Shown here piece by piece: positions 16,640-25,134 of a DNA stretch of 64,000 bases; position 1 is the stretch's first letter, and every line of letters begins with the position of its first letter. Position numbers and translations under genes: made by a program. A model generated the notes under the pieces. The model did no database searches and was not told the DNA's origin. It saw only the letters and a list, made by a program, of their open reading frames with translations. The stretch is from Microbacterium aurantiacum (GTDB lineage Bacteria; Actinomycetota; Actinomycetes; Actinomycetales; Microbacteriaceae), in assembly GCF_002872075.1 (NCBI RefSeq), contig NZ_PGGU01000016.1, forward strand, positions 610,508-674,507, given 5' to 3'.

Positions 16640-17457
16640 AGGCCGCGCAGTACCAGCAGCAGCTCGATGACGTGACCGCGTACATCTACGAGCATCTCGA
16701 TGACGCACTCGACCTCGGGATCCTGGCGGATGTGGCGCGTTTCTCGCCGTATCACTGGCATCGCGTCTACCGCGCGGTGCGCGGTGAGACGGCGGCCCAA
16801 GCGGTGCAACGCCTTCGCCTCGAGCGCGCGGCCTCGATGCTGGTCGAGACGGACCTGTCGATCTCGCAGATCGCCCGGCGTGCCGGCTTCTCCGGCGTCG
16901 AGACGTTCAGTCGCGCCCTGGCGCGCGGCTACGGCATGCCGCCCGGCCGATTCCGGGAGGGCGGCGCGCATGCGGCCTTCCGAGGAGGGCAGGCCGAGCG
17001 ACTCGACGCGTTTCCGGTGGAGATCCGGGAAACGGACGAGCTCGTCCTCGCCGTCTCACCGCACCGAGGCGCGTTCATCGACATCGGTCAGGCGTTCGCG
17101 CGCGTGCGGGACCGAATGGGCGACGCCGGACGGATGGTCGCCGTCTACGAAGACGACCCCGACGCCGTTCCGGCGGCGGCACTGCGTTCGTGGGCGGGAG
17201 CCGTGCTCACAGGGGATGCGGCGGTGCCGGCGCCCCTGGAGCGGCGAACGATCCCCGCGGGGCGGCACGCGGTGCTGCGCTACGTCGGCCCCTATTCCTC
17301 GATGCACCGGGCGTACCTCTGGCTGTACGGCCAGTGGTTGCCCTCATCAGGGGAAGAGCCCCGTGATCACCCGGTGTTCGAGGCGTATCTCACCGATCCC
17401 GCCGTGACAGCGCCCAACGCATCGGTCACCGAGATCCTGCTTCTGCTGGTCAGTTGA
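16636..17457 (+). CDS. AraC-family regulator with GyrI-like effector domain
   Basis: A 273-residue protein of the Rob/SoxS-GyrI type. Residues 5-105 hold two AraC helix-turn-helix motifs (DLGILADVARFSPYHWHRVY and DLSISQIARRAGFSGVETFS); residues 120-273 are the multidrug-sensing GyrI-like domain ending in EILLLLVS. The GTG start at 16636 overlaps the preceding stop as GTGA; a longer frame upstream exists but overlaps the GyrI gene by far more. Family members switch on drug-resistance genes on binding amphipathic drugs. Its 3' end overlaps the convergent arr gene by eight bases. Confidence 0.85.
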   Translation: MKAAQYQQQLDDVTAYIYEHLDDALDLGILADVARFSPYHWHRVYRAVRGETAAQAVQRLRLERAASMLVETDLSISQIARRAGFSGVETFSRALARGYGMPPGRFREGGAHAAFRGGQAERLDAFPVEIRETDELVLAVSPHRGAFIDIGQAFARVRDRMGDAGRMVAVYEDDPDAVPAAALRSWAGAVLTGDAAVPAPLERRTIPAGRHAVLRYVGPYSSMHRAYLWLYGQWLPSSGEEPRDHPVFEAYLTDPAVTAPNASVTEILLLLVS

Positions 17458-17860
17458 TGATCTCGCCGTGCTCGTCGTCGCGGATGGCCGCGAGGCGGTC
17501 ACGCCACATCTGCAGCGCCTCGGGCGCGAGCCGCTGCCAGTCGGTCACCTCTTCGACGACCCGCAGCGGGGCGTTGCTCCGGTACGACCGGGTGGGGTTG
17601 CCGGGGAACTTCTTGTCCGTCACGTTCGGGTCGTTCTCGAAGGCGCCGGTCGGCTCGACGAGATAGACCCGCGGAGCGCCGTCGCCGGCCGCGAGTTCTG
17701 CCGCCAGCCCCGCCCCGTCGCGCAGTGCCGTGAAGTAGATGTGGTTCATCACGATCTCGGGGCGGTAGTTCGAGCGGAACCCCGCCGTCAGCAGGTCGCC
17801 CGGCGCGAGATCGGCTTTGGTGCCGTGGAAGAACGGGCCGTCGTCGAGTGTTTCGGTCAC
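17450..17860 (-). CDS. arr: Rifampin ADP-ribosyltransferase (Arr)
   Basis: A 136-residue enzyme closely matching the small Arr family, which inactivates rifamycins by moving ADP-ribose from NAD+ to the 23-hydroxyl of the drug. Conserved segments are FFHGTKADLAPGDLL (NAD-binding histidine), MNHIYFTAL (tyrosine of the active site), YLVEPTGAFENDPNVTDKKF and GNPTRSYRS (acidic catalytic region). Length is that of the mycobacterial enzyme. Translation starts at GTG. It stands alone, convergent with the AraC gene, and looks like a chromosomal intrinsic gene: base composition matches its neighbours and no mobile element is near. Confidence 0.92.
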   Translation of the reverse strand: MTETLDDGPFFHGTKADLAPGDLLTAGFRSNYRPEIVMNHIYFTALRDGAGLAAELAAGDGAPRVYLVEPTGAFENDPNVTDKKFPGNPTRSYRSNAPLRVVEEVTDWQRLAPEALQMWRDRLAAIRDDEHGEIIN

Positions 17861-18020
17861 CGCGGCAGCCTAGGCGGCTGCCCGCCGCGAGTACAGGCTC
17901 GGGCGTGGTGAGCCTGACGATCCGTCCGCGGTCGGATAACATATGTCAGAGGAAGATTCATCCTCGGAATACAGATGACGGGCGCCGGACAGCGGATGCC
18001 TCAGGGGCGACGAGGTGAGA

Positions 18021-18470
18021 ATGACGGATCTGAAGGAGCTGTACCACGATCTGGTGCGGTTCGAGACGGAGCTCTGGGCGGCGGTGGATGCGCGGCTGCG
18101 CCGGGACTGCGACCTCCAGCTCACGTGGTTCGAGATCATGCAGCTGCTCGGTCGCCGGTCCGGCCTTCGCGTGCAGGATGTCGCGAACGAGTTCGTCATT
18201 TCGGTGGGCGGCACGAGCAAGGTCATCGACCGGATCGAGAAGGGTGGCTTCTGCCGGCGGATGCCCAACCCGAACGACCGCCGCTCCGCGCTACTGGCGC
18301 TCACCGCGGCGGGCCAGGAGGCGCTCGACCGGGCGGTCCCGATCTTCGAGGATGAACTCGCGCTTCGGTTCCGCTCGACGCTCGGTGCGGGTGAACTCGA
18401 CCGCATGGCCGCCGGCCTGAAGCTGCTGCGCGCGAGCGCGTTCGCCGGCGATGAGAAGCTCATCGCCTGA
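18021..18470 (+). CDS. MarR-family transcriptional regulator
   Basis: A 149-residue winged-helix protein. The recognition helix region reads LGRRSGLRVQDVANEFVISV followed by GGTSKVIDRIEKGGFCRR and the wing MPNPNDRRSALLALT, the MarR signature DxRS. Such dimers repress genes for efflux or oxidative stress and dissociate on binding phenolic ligands. GAGGTG six bases before ATG 18021 supports that start over GTG 18015. Upstream at 17957-17975 GAGGA and TCCTC face each other near the promoter and could be its own site. A possible target is the palindrome before the UvrA-like gene (inference). Confidence 0.85.
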   Translation: MTDLKELYHDLVRFETELWAAVDARLRRDCDLQLTWFEIMQLLGRRSGLRVQDVANEFVISVGGTSKVIDRIEKGGFCRRMPNPNDRRSALLALTAAGQEALDRAVPIFEDELALRFRSTLGAGELDRMAAGLKLLRASAFAGDEKLIA

Positions 18471-18497
18471 CAGCATCCGCCGTCTCCCGGGCGTGAA

Positions 18498-18535
18498 CAC
18501 CGACCGGGGCGGGCATGCGCCCGTCCCGTTCGGTG
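18498..18535. terminator. Bidirectional terminator hairpin
   Basis: Arms 18498-18514 and 18519-18535 pair over 17 bases with two mismatches around the loop ATGC. It sits between the converging MarR and VOC genes, suited to end both transcripts. Confidence 0.65.
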
Positions 18536-18541
18536 CGGAGG

Positions 18542-18928
18542 TCAGGCCGCGGCCTGAGGCATCGAGTACACGCCGAAGTGGTGACCGCCGGCATCCCGCA
18601 GGCGCGCGAAGCTCACGCCTGCAGCGTCGACGACGGGCTCCATGGTGACTTCTGCGCCGAGGCTCTCCGCCTTCTCGATCGTGGCGGGGACATCCTCCAC
18701 CAGGACGTAGAAGATCGCGTAGTCCTCGAAGCGACCTGCGTGGTCGAAGATGCCGCCCCCGGGGCCGGGAGCCCCTGGGGTGATCGCCGCGTGGTAGTCG
18801 ACGCCCGGCAGATCCGTGTTCAGCTTGAACTGCCAGCCGAACAGCTCGCCGAAGAACTTCTTCACATCCTCTGGCTTGTCGCTGCCGATCTCGAACCAGG
18901 ACACCGAACCGATGGCCGGAGCATTCAT
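18542..18928 (-). CDS. VOC-superfamily (glyoxalase-like) protein
   Basis: A 128-residue protein with the paired beta-alpha-beta-beta-beta modules of the vicinal oxygen chelate fold: SVSWFEIGSDKPEDVKKFF begins the first module, FEDYAIFYVLVEDVPATIEK the second, and it ends with GGHHFGVYSMPQ. In the wider family the fold supports glyoxalase, dioxygenase or antibiotic-binding activities; the usual metal-binding His/Glu set is incomplete here, so it may be a binding protein. GGAGAG precedes the ATG. No function can be assigned beyond the fold. Confidence 0.82.
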   Translation of the reverse strand: MNAPAIGSVSWFEIGSDKPEDVKKFFGELFGWQFKLNTDLPGVDYHAAITPGAPGPGGGIFDHAGRFEDYAIFYVLVEDVPATIEKAESLGAEVTMEPVVDAAGVSFARLRDAGGHHFGVYSMPQAAA

Positions 18929-19011
18929 GATCGTCTCTCCAATCGCCCTTGCGGGTCTTCGTTGCGAACCGCCTCACTCATGGATGGCGGGTGGCCAGTC
19001 TAGGCGATATA

Positions 19012-19025
19012 GTTTCCATGGAAAC
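19012..19025. promoter_or_regulatory. Perfect 14-bp palindromic operator upstream of the UvrA-like gene
   Basis: GTTTCCATGGAAAC at 19012-19025 is fully self-complementary and lies 34 bases before the UvrA-like start, within a short AT-rich patch (GATATAGTTTCC). Its symmetry and position are those of a MarR- or TetR-type site. The MarR gene about 1 kb upstream is one candidate binder. Confidence 0.5.
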
Positions 19026-19059
19026 AACTTCAGGCATTCTCGCAACCGGCAGGAGCAGC

Positions 19060-21591
19060 ATGACCGACGATCGCGAAGGACGGGTGAGCGTGGACGCGCC
19101 CCTGGTCACGCAGGTGCGCGGCGCACGAGTGCACAACCTCAAGAACGTCGACGTCGACGTGCCCCTGGGGAAGCTGGTGGCGATCGCAGGAGTGTCGGGC
19201 TCGGGCAAGTCCTCGCTCGCGATGGGTGTGCTCTATGCCGAGGGGTCGCGGCGCTATGTCGAGGCGCTCTCCACGTACACGCGGCGCCGGATGACCCATG
19301 CGACACGGGCGAAGGTCGATTCGGTGCTGCACGTTCCCGCAGCGCTCGCGCTGCGACAGCGTCCGAGCGTTCCCGGCGTGCGATCGACATTCGGCACCGC
19401 GACCGAGCTGCTCAATGTGCTGCGTGTCATGTTCTCCCGTCTCGGTTCGCACCTGTGCCCCAACGGTCACCGCCTCGATCCGACGATCGACGTCGCGGCG
19501 AACCTCGATCTCACGTGTCCGGTCTGCGGCGCGGTGTTCTACCCGCCCGGTGCTGAGACCTTCGCGTTCAACTCGGACGGAGCCTGTCCCACCTGCTCGG
19601 GGACCGGCACCGTCCGTGAGATCGATGACGCGGCGCTCGTTCCGGACCCAACGCTGACGATCGCCGAGGGAGCGGTCGCGCCGTGGAAGATGTTCGGCCT
19701 CACCGTCATGCCGCAGGTCGTCGCCGAGTTCGGCGTGCGCACCGACGTGCCCTTCACCGACCTCGATGAAGAGGAACGACGCATCGTTCTCGACGGTACC
19801 GAGGAGAAGCGTCACATCGCCGTCCGCTCGAAGAGCGGCAAGCTGTTCGAACTGGACTTCACGTATCGCAACGCCCGCCTCGCGGTGCAGGAGGCGCTGA
19901 CCAACGCGACCACCGAGAAGGGCCTCGCCCGGGTCAACAGGTTCATCACCGCGCAGACCTGCCAGGTGTGCGGCGGCACCCGCCTCAACGAGACAGCCAG
20001 GGGCACCCACGTCGCGGGGATCGGCCTCGCCGCGGCCACCGCGATGACCCTCGACGAGGTCGTCGGCTGGGTGCCCACCGTCGTCGACGAGCTGCCGGCC
20101 GAGATGCACCAGATGGCGCACCTGATCGTCCGCCAGTTCACAGAGATGGCGGAGCGCCTCATCGAGCTCGGTCTCGGCTACCTGGGCTTGGACAGGGCGA
20201 GCTCGTCGCTGTCGACGGGGGAGCGCCAGCGCGTCCAGCTCGCCCGTGCCGTGCGCAACAGGACGACCGGCGTCCTCTACGTCCTCGACGAACCGTCCAT
20301 CGGTCTGCACCCGGCCAACGTCGACGGGCTCGTCGGCGTCATGCGCGATCTGCTCGCGGACGGCAACTCCGTCGTCCTCGTCGATCACGATGTGCAGGTG
20401 CTCCGGGAGGCGGACTGGATGATCGAGATCGGTCCGGGTTCCGGAGCCGAGGGAGGCACCGTCCTCGCGACGGGGAGCATCTCCGACATCTCTGAGAACC
20501 CGGAATCCCTCATCGGCGGATTCCTGACAGGGCGGGAGTCGATCATCGTCCGCGAGCGCGCGGGCGTCTCGGAGGTATTCGAGCGCGGCACCGTCCACAT
20601 CACGACGACGCCGATCCACACCGTGCACGCTCTCGAGGCCGACATCCCGATCGGGCGGCTGACGGCCGTCACCGGGATGTCGGGCTCCGGCAAGACGACG
20701 CTCGTCCTGGACAGCCTGGTCCCCGGCCTCCGCGCGCTCGCCGGCAGCGGGCAACGTCCGTCGCACGTCAGCGGGCTCGATGCATCCGGCATCACGAGGG
20801 TCGACATCGTCGACGCCACCCCCATCGGGACCAATGTCCGCTCCACGGTCGCCACCTACAGCGGGGTCCTCGATGATCTTCGCCGCGCCTACGCCGCCAC
20901 CGACGAAGCGCGGTCCCGGGGTCTCACCGCCGCGGACTTCTCGTACAACACCGGTTCGCTGCGGTGCCCGCGATGCGAGGGCACCGGCCAGGTCGTCCTC
21001 GACGTGCAGTTCCTGCCCGACGTCGACATCCCCTGCCCCGATTGCGACGGCACCCGATACGCCCCGGCCGGGCACGAGATCATGCGGCCGGCCGGTACGG
21101 ACCGGAGCATCTCCCTGCCGGGCCTCCTCGCGCTGACCGTGCGGCAGGCCATCGAGGAGATCCCGGATCTGCCGAAGGTGCGGCGTCGGCTGCAGACGCT
21201 GCTGGATCTGGGGCTGGGCTACCTCGCCCTCGGTGAGGACACACCCGCGCTCTCCGGCGGCGAAGCGCAGCGTCTCAAGCTCGCGACCGAACTCGGACGC
21301 GACCAGACCGACACCCTCTTCGTGCTCGACGAGCCCAGCGTCGGCCTTCATCCCCTCGACATCCGCGTGCTCCTGGGCGTGCTCGAGCGGCTCAGGGCCC
21401 GCGGCGCGACCGTCATCGTGATCGAGCACGACCTCGACATGATCGCGAACGCCGACTACGTCATCGACCTCGGGCCGGGAGGCGGTTCCGCAGGCGGGCG
21501 GATCGTGGCCACCGGCACGCCTGAGCAGATCGCCGACGCTCGGGACAGCGTCACCGGCCGCTACCTCGCAGAGGTCTTGCGGGGGAAGTGA
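19060..21591 (+). CDS. UvrA-like excinuclease ABC ATPase (short, UvrA2/DrrC type)
   Basis: An 843-residue double ABC ATPase of the UvrA family. The first half has Walker A GVSGSGKSSL at 44-53 and signature SLSTGERQR; the second has GMSGSGKTTL and ALSGGEAQR; Walker B segments YVLDEPSIGLHP and FVLDEPSVGLHP follow. Zinc modules are present (CPTCSGTGT; CPRCEGTGQ with CPDCDGTRY). It is about 100 residues shorter than the repair protein UvrA, as in UvrA2/DrrC proteins that lack the UvrB-binding domain and are linked to resistance to DNA-intercalating drugs. The start has AGGAG upstream. Control by the palindrome at 19012 fits inducible self-protection (inference). Confidence 0.87.
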   Translation: MTDDREGRVSVDAPLVTQVRGARVHNLKNVDVDVPLGKLVAIAGVSGSGKSSLAMGVLYAEGSRRYVEALSTYTRRRMTHATRAKVDSVLHVPAALALRQRPSVPGVRSTFGTATELLNVLRVMFSRLGSHLCPNGHRLDPTIDVAANLDLTCPVCGAVFYPPGAETFAFNSDGACPTCSGTGTVREIDDAALVPDPTLTIAEGAVAPWKMFGLTVMPQVVAEFGVRTDVPFTDLDEEERRIVLDGTEEKRHIAVRSKSGKLFELDFTYRNARLAVQEALTNATTEKGLARVNRFITAQTCQVCGGTRLNETARGTHVAGIGLAAATAMTLDEVVGWVPTVVDELPAEMHQMAHLIVRQFTEMAERLIELGLGYLGLDRASSSLSTGERQRVQLARAVRNRTTGVLYVLDEPSIGLHPANVDGLVGVMRDLLADGNSVVLVDHDVQVLREADWMIEIGPGSGAEGGTVLATGSISDISENPESLIGGFLTGRESIIVRERAGVSEVFERGTVHITTTPIHTVHALEADIPIGRLTAVTGMSGSGKTTLVLDSLVPGLRALAGSGQRPSHVSGLDASGITRVDIVDATPIGTNVRSTVATYSGVLDDLRRAYAATDEARSRGLTAADFSYNTGSLRCPRCEGTGQVVLDVQFLPDVDIPCPDCDGTRYAPAGHEIMRPAGTDRSISLPGLLALTVRQAIEEIPDLPKVRRRLQTLLDLGLGYLALGEDTPALSGGEAQRLKLATELGRDQTDTLFVLDEPSVGLHPLDIRVLLGVLERLRARGATVIVIEHDLDMIANADYVIDLGPGGGSAGGRIVATGTPEQIADARDSVTGRYLAEVLRGK

Positions 21592-21620
21592 CCCGGCGAG
21601 GTGCACCCGACGGGGTACGG

Positions 21621-21707
21621 TGTGCCACTTGTCGGATCGATGCACAGATGTCGGACCGATCCGGCGGATTCGTCCTGCAGGTGCGACATCGTCCGACAAG
21701 TGACACA
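21621..21707. repeat. 87-bp intergenic repeat, copy A (hairpin-forming)
   Basis: The outer 16 bases at 21621-21636 pair with 21692-21707 with one mismatch (core CACTTGTCGGA). The whole 87 bases align without gaps to 23931-24017 with 73 identical positions (84 percent). It lies between the converging UvrA-like and epoxide hydrolase genes, where it may end both transcripts. Confidence 0.8.
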
Positions 21708-21725
21708 GCCCCGCGGCGCCGGAGC

Positions 21726-22892
21726 TCAGCGCAGCGTCCGGAAGAACTCCCGGACGTCGGCGAGGAGCATCTCCGGCTCCTCGAGAGCCGCGAAGTGGCC
21801 ACCGCGGTCTTCAACATCCGTCCAGCGGACGATGTTGTTCGTCTTCTCCTCGGCGAAGCGCAGGCCGACGTCGTGCGCGAAGGCGATGACAGCCGAGGGC
21901 ACCCCTGAGCTCTGCTCCTCGACGCCCCAGGCTTCGGGCTGAGCGTAGACCAGGGATGCCGCCGACCCGCCACTCGCCGTGAACCAGTACAGCGACACGT
22001 TGTCGAACACGAACTGTTCCCCGAGGACGTCGATGGCCGACGCTTCTGCAGGGTGCGTCCAGGCGTGCAGCTTGTCGAGGATCCAGGCGAGCTGCGCGAC
22101 GGGACTGTCCGCCGTCATCGCCCCGATGAGCCCCGGACGCGTCGACTGGATGGAGATGTAGCCGAACTCGTGCTCCATGAACTCGCCGATGCGGCGCAGA
22201 CGATCCTGATCCAGCGGGCTGAGCGTCGCGATCATCTCCTCGTCCGCCTCGCCGGCGAACGTCCCGAGCGAGCCGTTGGCGTGCACGCCGATCACGCGGT
22301 CCGGTGCGGATCGGGCGATCTCCGGTGCCACCCCCGCTCCGTAGTCGCCGCCCTGCACGACGAAACGCTCGTATCCGAGTCGCGTCATCAGCTCGAGATA
22401 CACCGCGGCCACACGTCGGAGGGGCCACGCTCCGACGGAGAGGGGCATCGAGAACCCGAACCCCGGATGCGAGGGAATGACGATGTCGAAGGCGTCGGAT
22501 GCGTCGCCGCCGTGCGCGACCGGGTCTGTGAGCGGTCCGATGAGAGCCTCGAACTCGAGGAAGGACCCCGGCCACCCGTGCAACAGCAGCAGCGGAGTCG
22601 CGTCGGGGTGCGGAGACTTCACGTGCACGGCATGGATGCGCTGCCCGTCGATCTCGGTGATGAACTGCGGCAGTGCGTTGAGACGCTCTTCGGTGGCGTG
22701 CCAGTCGTGCGCTGCCCATCGAATCACGAGATCGCGCAGCTCGGCGGAGGGGATGCCGGTGCTCCAGTCGTCGGCGCCGAGCGGCGGCGCGAACCGGGCA
22801 TTCTGCAGACGGGAACGGAGGTCGTCGATCTCGGTGTCGGGGATCTCGATGCGGAAGGGGCGGATGCGGAAGTCGGTCTGGTTCGTTTTCAT
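21726..22892 (-). CDS. Epoxide hydrolase (alpha/beta hydrolase with EHN domain)
   Basis: A 388-residue enzyme of the microsomal/juvenile-hormone epoxide hydrolase type. The N-terminal EHN domain (FRIEIPDTEIDDLRSRL) precedes the hydrolase core with oxyanion motif HGWPGSFLEFE, nucleophile in GGDYGAG, and the catalytic histidine in EDRGGHFAALEEPE. The enzyme opens epoxides to diols through an ester intermediate on the aspartate. No signal peptide. It is divergent from the WYL regulator gene with 61 bases between, so the latter probably controls it. The pair is flanked by the 87-bp repeats. Confidence 0.9.
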   Translation of the reverse strand: MKTNQTDFRIRPFRIEIPDTEIDDLRSRLQNARFAPPLGADDWSTGIPSAELRDLVIRWAAHDWHATEERLNALPQFITEIDGQRIHAVHVKSPHPDATPLLLLHGWPGSFLEFEALIGPLTDPVAHGGDASDAFDIVIPSHPGFGFSMPLSVGAWPLRRVAAVYLELMTRLGYERFVVQGGDYGAGVAPEIARSAPDRVIGVHANGSLGTFAGEADEEMIATLSPLDQDRLRRIGEFMEHEFGYISIQSTRPGLIGAMTADSPVAQLAWILDKLHAWTHPAEASAIDVLGEQFVFDNVSLYWFTASGGSAASLVYAQPEAWGVEEQSSGVPSAVIAFAHDVGLRFAEEKTNNIVRWTDVEDRGGHFAALEEPEMLLADVREFFRTLR

Positions 22893-22903
22893 GTCTTCAG
22901 CCT

Positions 22904-22931
22904 CTGGCCATAACCGGTCATAATGTGGCCT
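22904..22931. promoter_or_regulatory. Candidate WYL-regulator operator
   Basis: ATAACCGGTCAT at 22910-22921 is a palindrome with one mismatched pair, flanked by GGCC at both sides (22906 onward and 22927 onward). It is the only symmetric element in the 61-bp gap between the divergent epoxide hydrolase and regulator genes. Confidence 0.35.
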
Positions 22932-22953
22932 GATAACGAAAGAGACTCAGAGC

Positions 22954-23907
22954 ATGACACGGACGACCGGACGCACCCTCGAACTGCTCTCGCTCCTGCA
23001 GGCGCGGCGGGAATGGAGCGGCGCCGAACTGCGCGACCGCCTCGAGGTGAGCGATCGCACGCTGCGCCGCGACATCGACGATCTTCGCGAACTCGGCTAC
23101 GGGATCGAGGCGAACCGCGGCCGGCATGGCGGCTATCGGCTCGGTGCCGGCGCCGCGGTTCCTCCCCTGACGCTCACCGCCGATGAGTCCGTCGCGATCG
23201 CGGTGGGATTGCGTGCGGCCGCGACCAGTGTCGTCACCGGGATCGAGGATGCCGCGGCACGCGCCCTGTCGAAGCTCGAGCAATCGTTGTCGACGGCGAC
23301 CCGTCGGCAGATCGTCGAGATCGAGCAGGCGATGGTGGCGCTGACACGTGGCGGCGCCGACGTCGACCTCGACGTGGTGACGGCGATCGCGACCGCCATC
23401 GCCGAACGGCGGCAGTTGCAGATCGATTACACCCGGCACGATGGCGTCGAAGTGCGACGACTCGTCGAACCGCACCGGATCGTGCACACTGCCGAACGCT
23501 GGTACCTCGTCGCCTGGGATCCGCAGCGCGAGGCGTGGCGAACCCTGCGCGTCGATCGGATGCGGCATCCGGTCATCCTCCGCGACGAGTTCCCGGAGCG
23601 CGCCATCCCCGACGTCGCCCTCAGGCAGTTCACGACCCGGAGCATCACCACCGCGCCGTACCCGTACCGCGCCCGCCTTCGGATGCACGCGCCGGCCGCG
23701 GTCGTCTCCCGGCACTTCGACGCCACCGTGGCCGAGGTGGTCGACGAGGGCGACGGCACCAGCATCCTCACCGCCGGCTCGCGCTCGCCGGAGGAGTTCG
23801 CCCTGTACATCGGGATGTCCGGGATCGAGTTCGAGCTGCTCGAGGGGGAAGACGTCCGCCGCGCACTCGTCGACATGGCGGCCAGGTTCACCCGTGGTGC
23901 CGGCTGA
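22954..23907 (+). CDS. YafY-type HTH/WYL-domain transcriptional regulator
   Basis: A 317-residue regulator. The N-terminal winged helix-turn-helix (WSGAELRDRLEVSDRTLRRD) is followed by RGRHGGYRLGAG, and residues 150-230 form the WYL domain, with the WYLVAWD signature. WYL domains bind ligands, in several cases nucleic acids or nucleotides, and these proteins often control the neighbouring divergent gene. Here the partner is the epoxide hydrolase. The downstream copy of the 87-bp repeat separates it from the two-component system. Upstream ribosome site is weak, so the start is less sure than the family. Confidence 0.86.
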   Translation: MTRTTGRTLELLSLLQARREWSGAELRDRLEVSDRTLRRDIDDLRELGYGIEANRGRHGGYRLGAGAAVPPLTLTADESVAIAVGLRAAATSVVTGIEDAAARALSKLEQSLSTATRRQIVEIEQAMVALTRGGADVDLDVVTAIATAIAERRQLQIDYTRHDGVEVRRLVEPHRIVHTAERWYLVAWDPQREAWRTLRVDRMRHPVILRDEFPERAIPDVALRQFTTRSITTAPYPYRARLRMHAPAAVVSRHFDATVAEVVDEGDGTSILTAGSRSPEEFALYIGMSGIEFELLEGEDVRRALVDMAARFTRGAG

Positions 23908-23930
23908 CGCGTCGGTACTCCGCCTCGGGT

Positions 23931-24017
23931 GGTGCGACTTGTCGGACCGATGCACAGATGTCGGGCCGATTCCGGGGAATCATCCTGCAGGTGCAACATC
24001 GTCCGACAGACGGCACA
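23931..24017. repeat. 87-bp intergenic repeat, copy B
   Basis: Direct-orientation second copy of the element at 21621, gap-free and 84 percent identical; the best kept parts are ATGCACAGATGTCGG and CCTGCAGGTG. It lies after the WYL gene and 21 bases before the end of the sensor kinase gene. The outer arms (GTCGGACCGATG with CATCGTCCGAC) remain able to pair. Confidence 0.8.
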
Positions 24018-24038
24018 TGTGGTGAGCGGCAGGACCGG

Positions 24039-25124
24039 TCAGACCAAGGGCGCGGGATACGGATGCGGCAGCCACACCGTGACGTTGAGTCCGCCGTCGG
24101 GGCGGGCCGTGAGGTGGAGCGATCCGTCGTGGGCCTGGACGATGCGCTGCGCGATGGCGAGGCCCAGTCCGATCCCGGCGTGATCGTCGGCGCGGGTGCG
24201 CTGGGTGCCACGCTGGAACGGCTCGGCCAGGATCGCGACCAGGTGCGGCGGCACCACCGCCCCCGTGTTCTCAACGACGAGCGCGACCGCCTCAGGGTGC
24301 ACATGAGTGCGCACCGAGACCGTGCCCCCCTCCGAGAGGTTGTGCACGATGGCGTTGTGCACGAGGTTCGCGACCAGCTGCTGCAGGAGCGCCGGGGATC
24401 CCAGGGCGCGGGCGGCGTCGCCGCCGACGTCGAGAGCGACACGACGTCGGTCGGCGAGCGGCGCCAGCGTCTCGACCGCCTCTTCGGAGAGGAGCGAGAG
24501 GTCGACGACCTCTCGGGCGAACGCGCGGCCGTCGGCGCGGCTGAGCAGCAGCAGCGCCTCGGTCAGCTCGATCGCCCGGGTGTTGACCTCCTGCAGTCGG
24601 TCGATGAGTGCGTCGACATCGCGTTCCGGATCGCTTCGGGCGACCTCGAGCAGCGCCTGCGAGATCGCCAGAGGGGTGCGCAGCTCGTGCGACGCGTTCG
24701 CCGCGAAGCGCTGCTGCTCGCCGACGTGCGCCTCGAGTCGCTCGAGCATGGCGTCGAACACGTCGGCGAGGTCGCGGAACTCGTCCTTCGGTCCCTCCAG
24801 CGCGACGCGATGAGACAGGGAACCCTGTGCGGCGAGCTGCGCCGCCCTGCCGACCCGCTCGAGCGGTGCGAGCATCCGTCCGGCGAGCCACCATCCGCCG
24901 GCGAATCCGGTCACGATCAGGAACACCATCACCGCGACGGCCACGGGCGCGAAGGCACGCAGCAGATCCGAGCGGTTGGGGATGAACTCACCTGGAAGGA
25001 TCTGCGGGATCTGCACGTCGGGCACGTATCGCAGCAGGAAGAGCCCCACGACGCTGAGGAGCGCCGCTCCCGACAGCACGACGACAGCAGCATAGCTCAG
25101 CGTCAGCTTGAGCCGGGCGCTCAT
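24039..25124 (-). CDS. Two-component sensor histidine kinase
   Basis: A 361-residue membrane kinase. Two helices (about residues 8-28 and 55-80) enclose a very short external loop, then a HAMP linker (GRMLAPLERVGRAAQLAAQG), the phosphorylated histidine in ASHELRTPLAISQ, the N box LVANLVHNAIVHN, and the G box GIGLGLAIAQRIV. A short sensor loop suits membrane-stress or small-ligand sensing, like VanS-type kinases. It is encoded ten bases after its response regulator. The frame continues upstream through the tandem repeat, offering several in-frame ATGs; I chose ATG 25124, the first residue after the regulator stop, but starts within the repeat are possible. Confidence 0.88.
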   Translation of the reverse strand: MSARLKLTLSYAAVVVLSGAALLSVVGLFLLRYVPDVQIPQILPGEFIPNRSDLLRAFAPVAVAVMVFLIVTGFAGGWWLAGRMLAPLERVGRAAQLAAQGSLSHRVALEGPKDEFRDLADVFDAMLERLEAHVGEQQRFAANASHELRTPLAISQALLEVARSDPERDVDALIDRLQEVNTRAIELTEALLLLSRADGRAFAREVVDLSLLSEEAVETLAPLADRRRVALDVGGDAARALGSPALLQQLVANLVHNAIVHNLSEGGTVSVRTHVHPEAVALVVENTGAVVPPHLVAILAEPFQRGTQRTRADDHAGIGLGLAIAQRIVQAHDGSLHLTARPDGGLNVTVWLPHPYPAPLV

Positions 25125-25134
25125 CCCGCGGCGC

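Noticed and set aside
19030..21699. An 889-codon minus-strand frame opposite the UvrA-like gene
   Set aside because: All conserved ATPase motifs are on the plus strand; the minus frame is a codon-bias shadow.
21600..24020. Insertion sequence or transposon carrying the epoxide hydrolase module
   Set aside because: No transposase, target duplication or composition shift is seen; only the flanking repeats suggest mobility.
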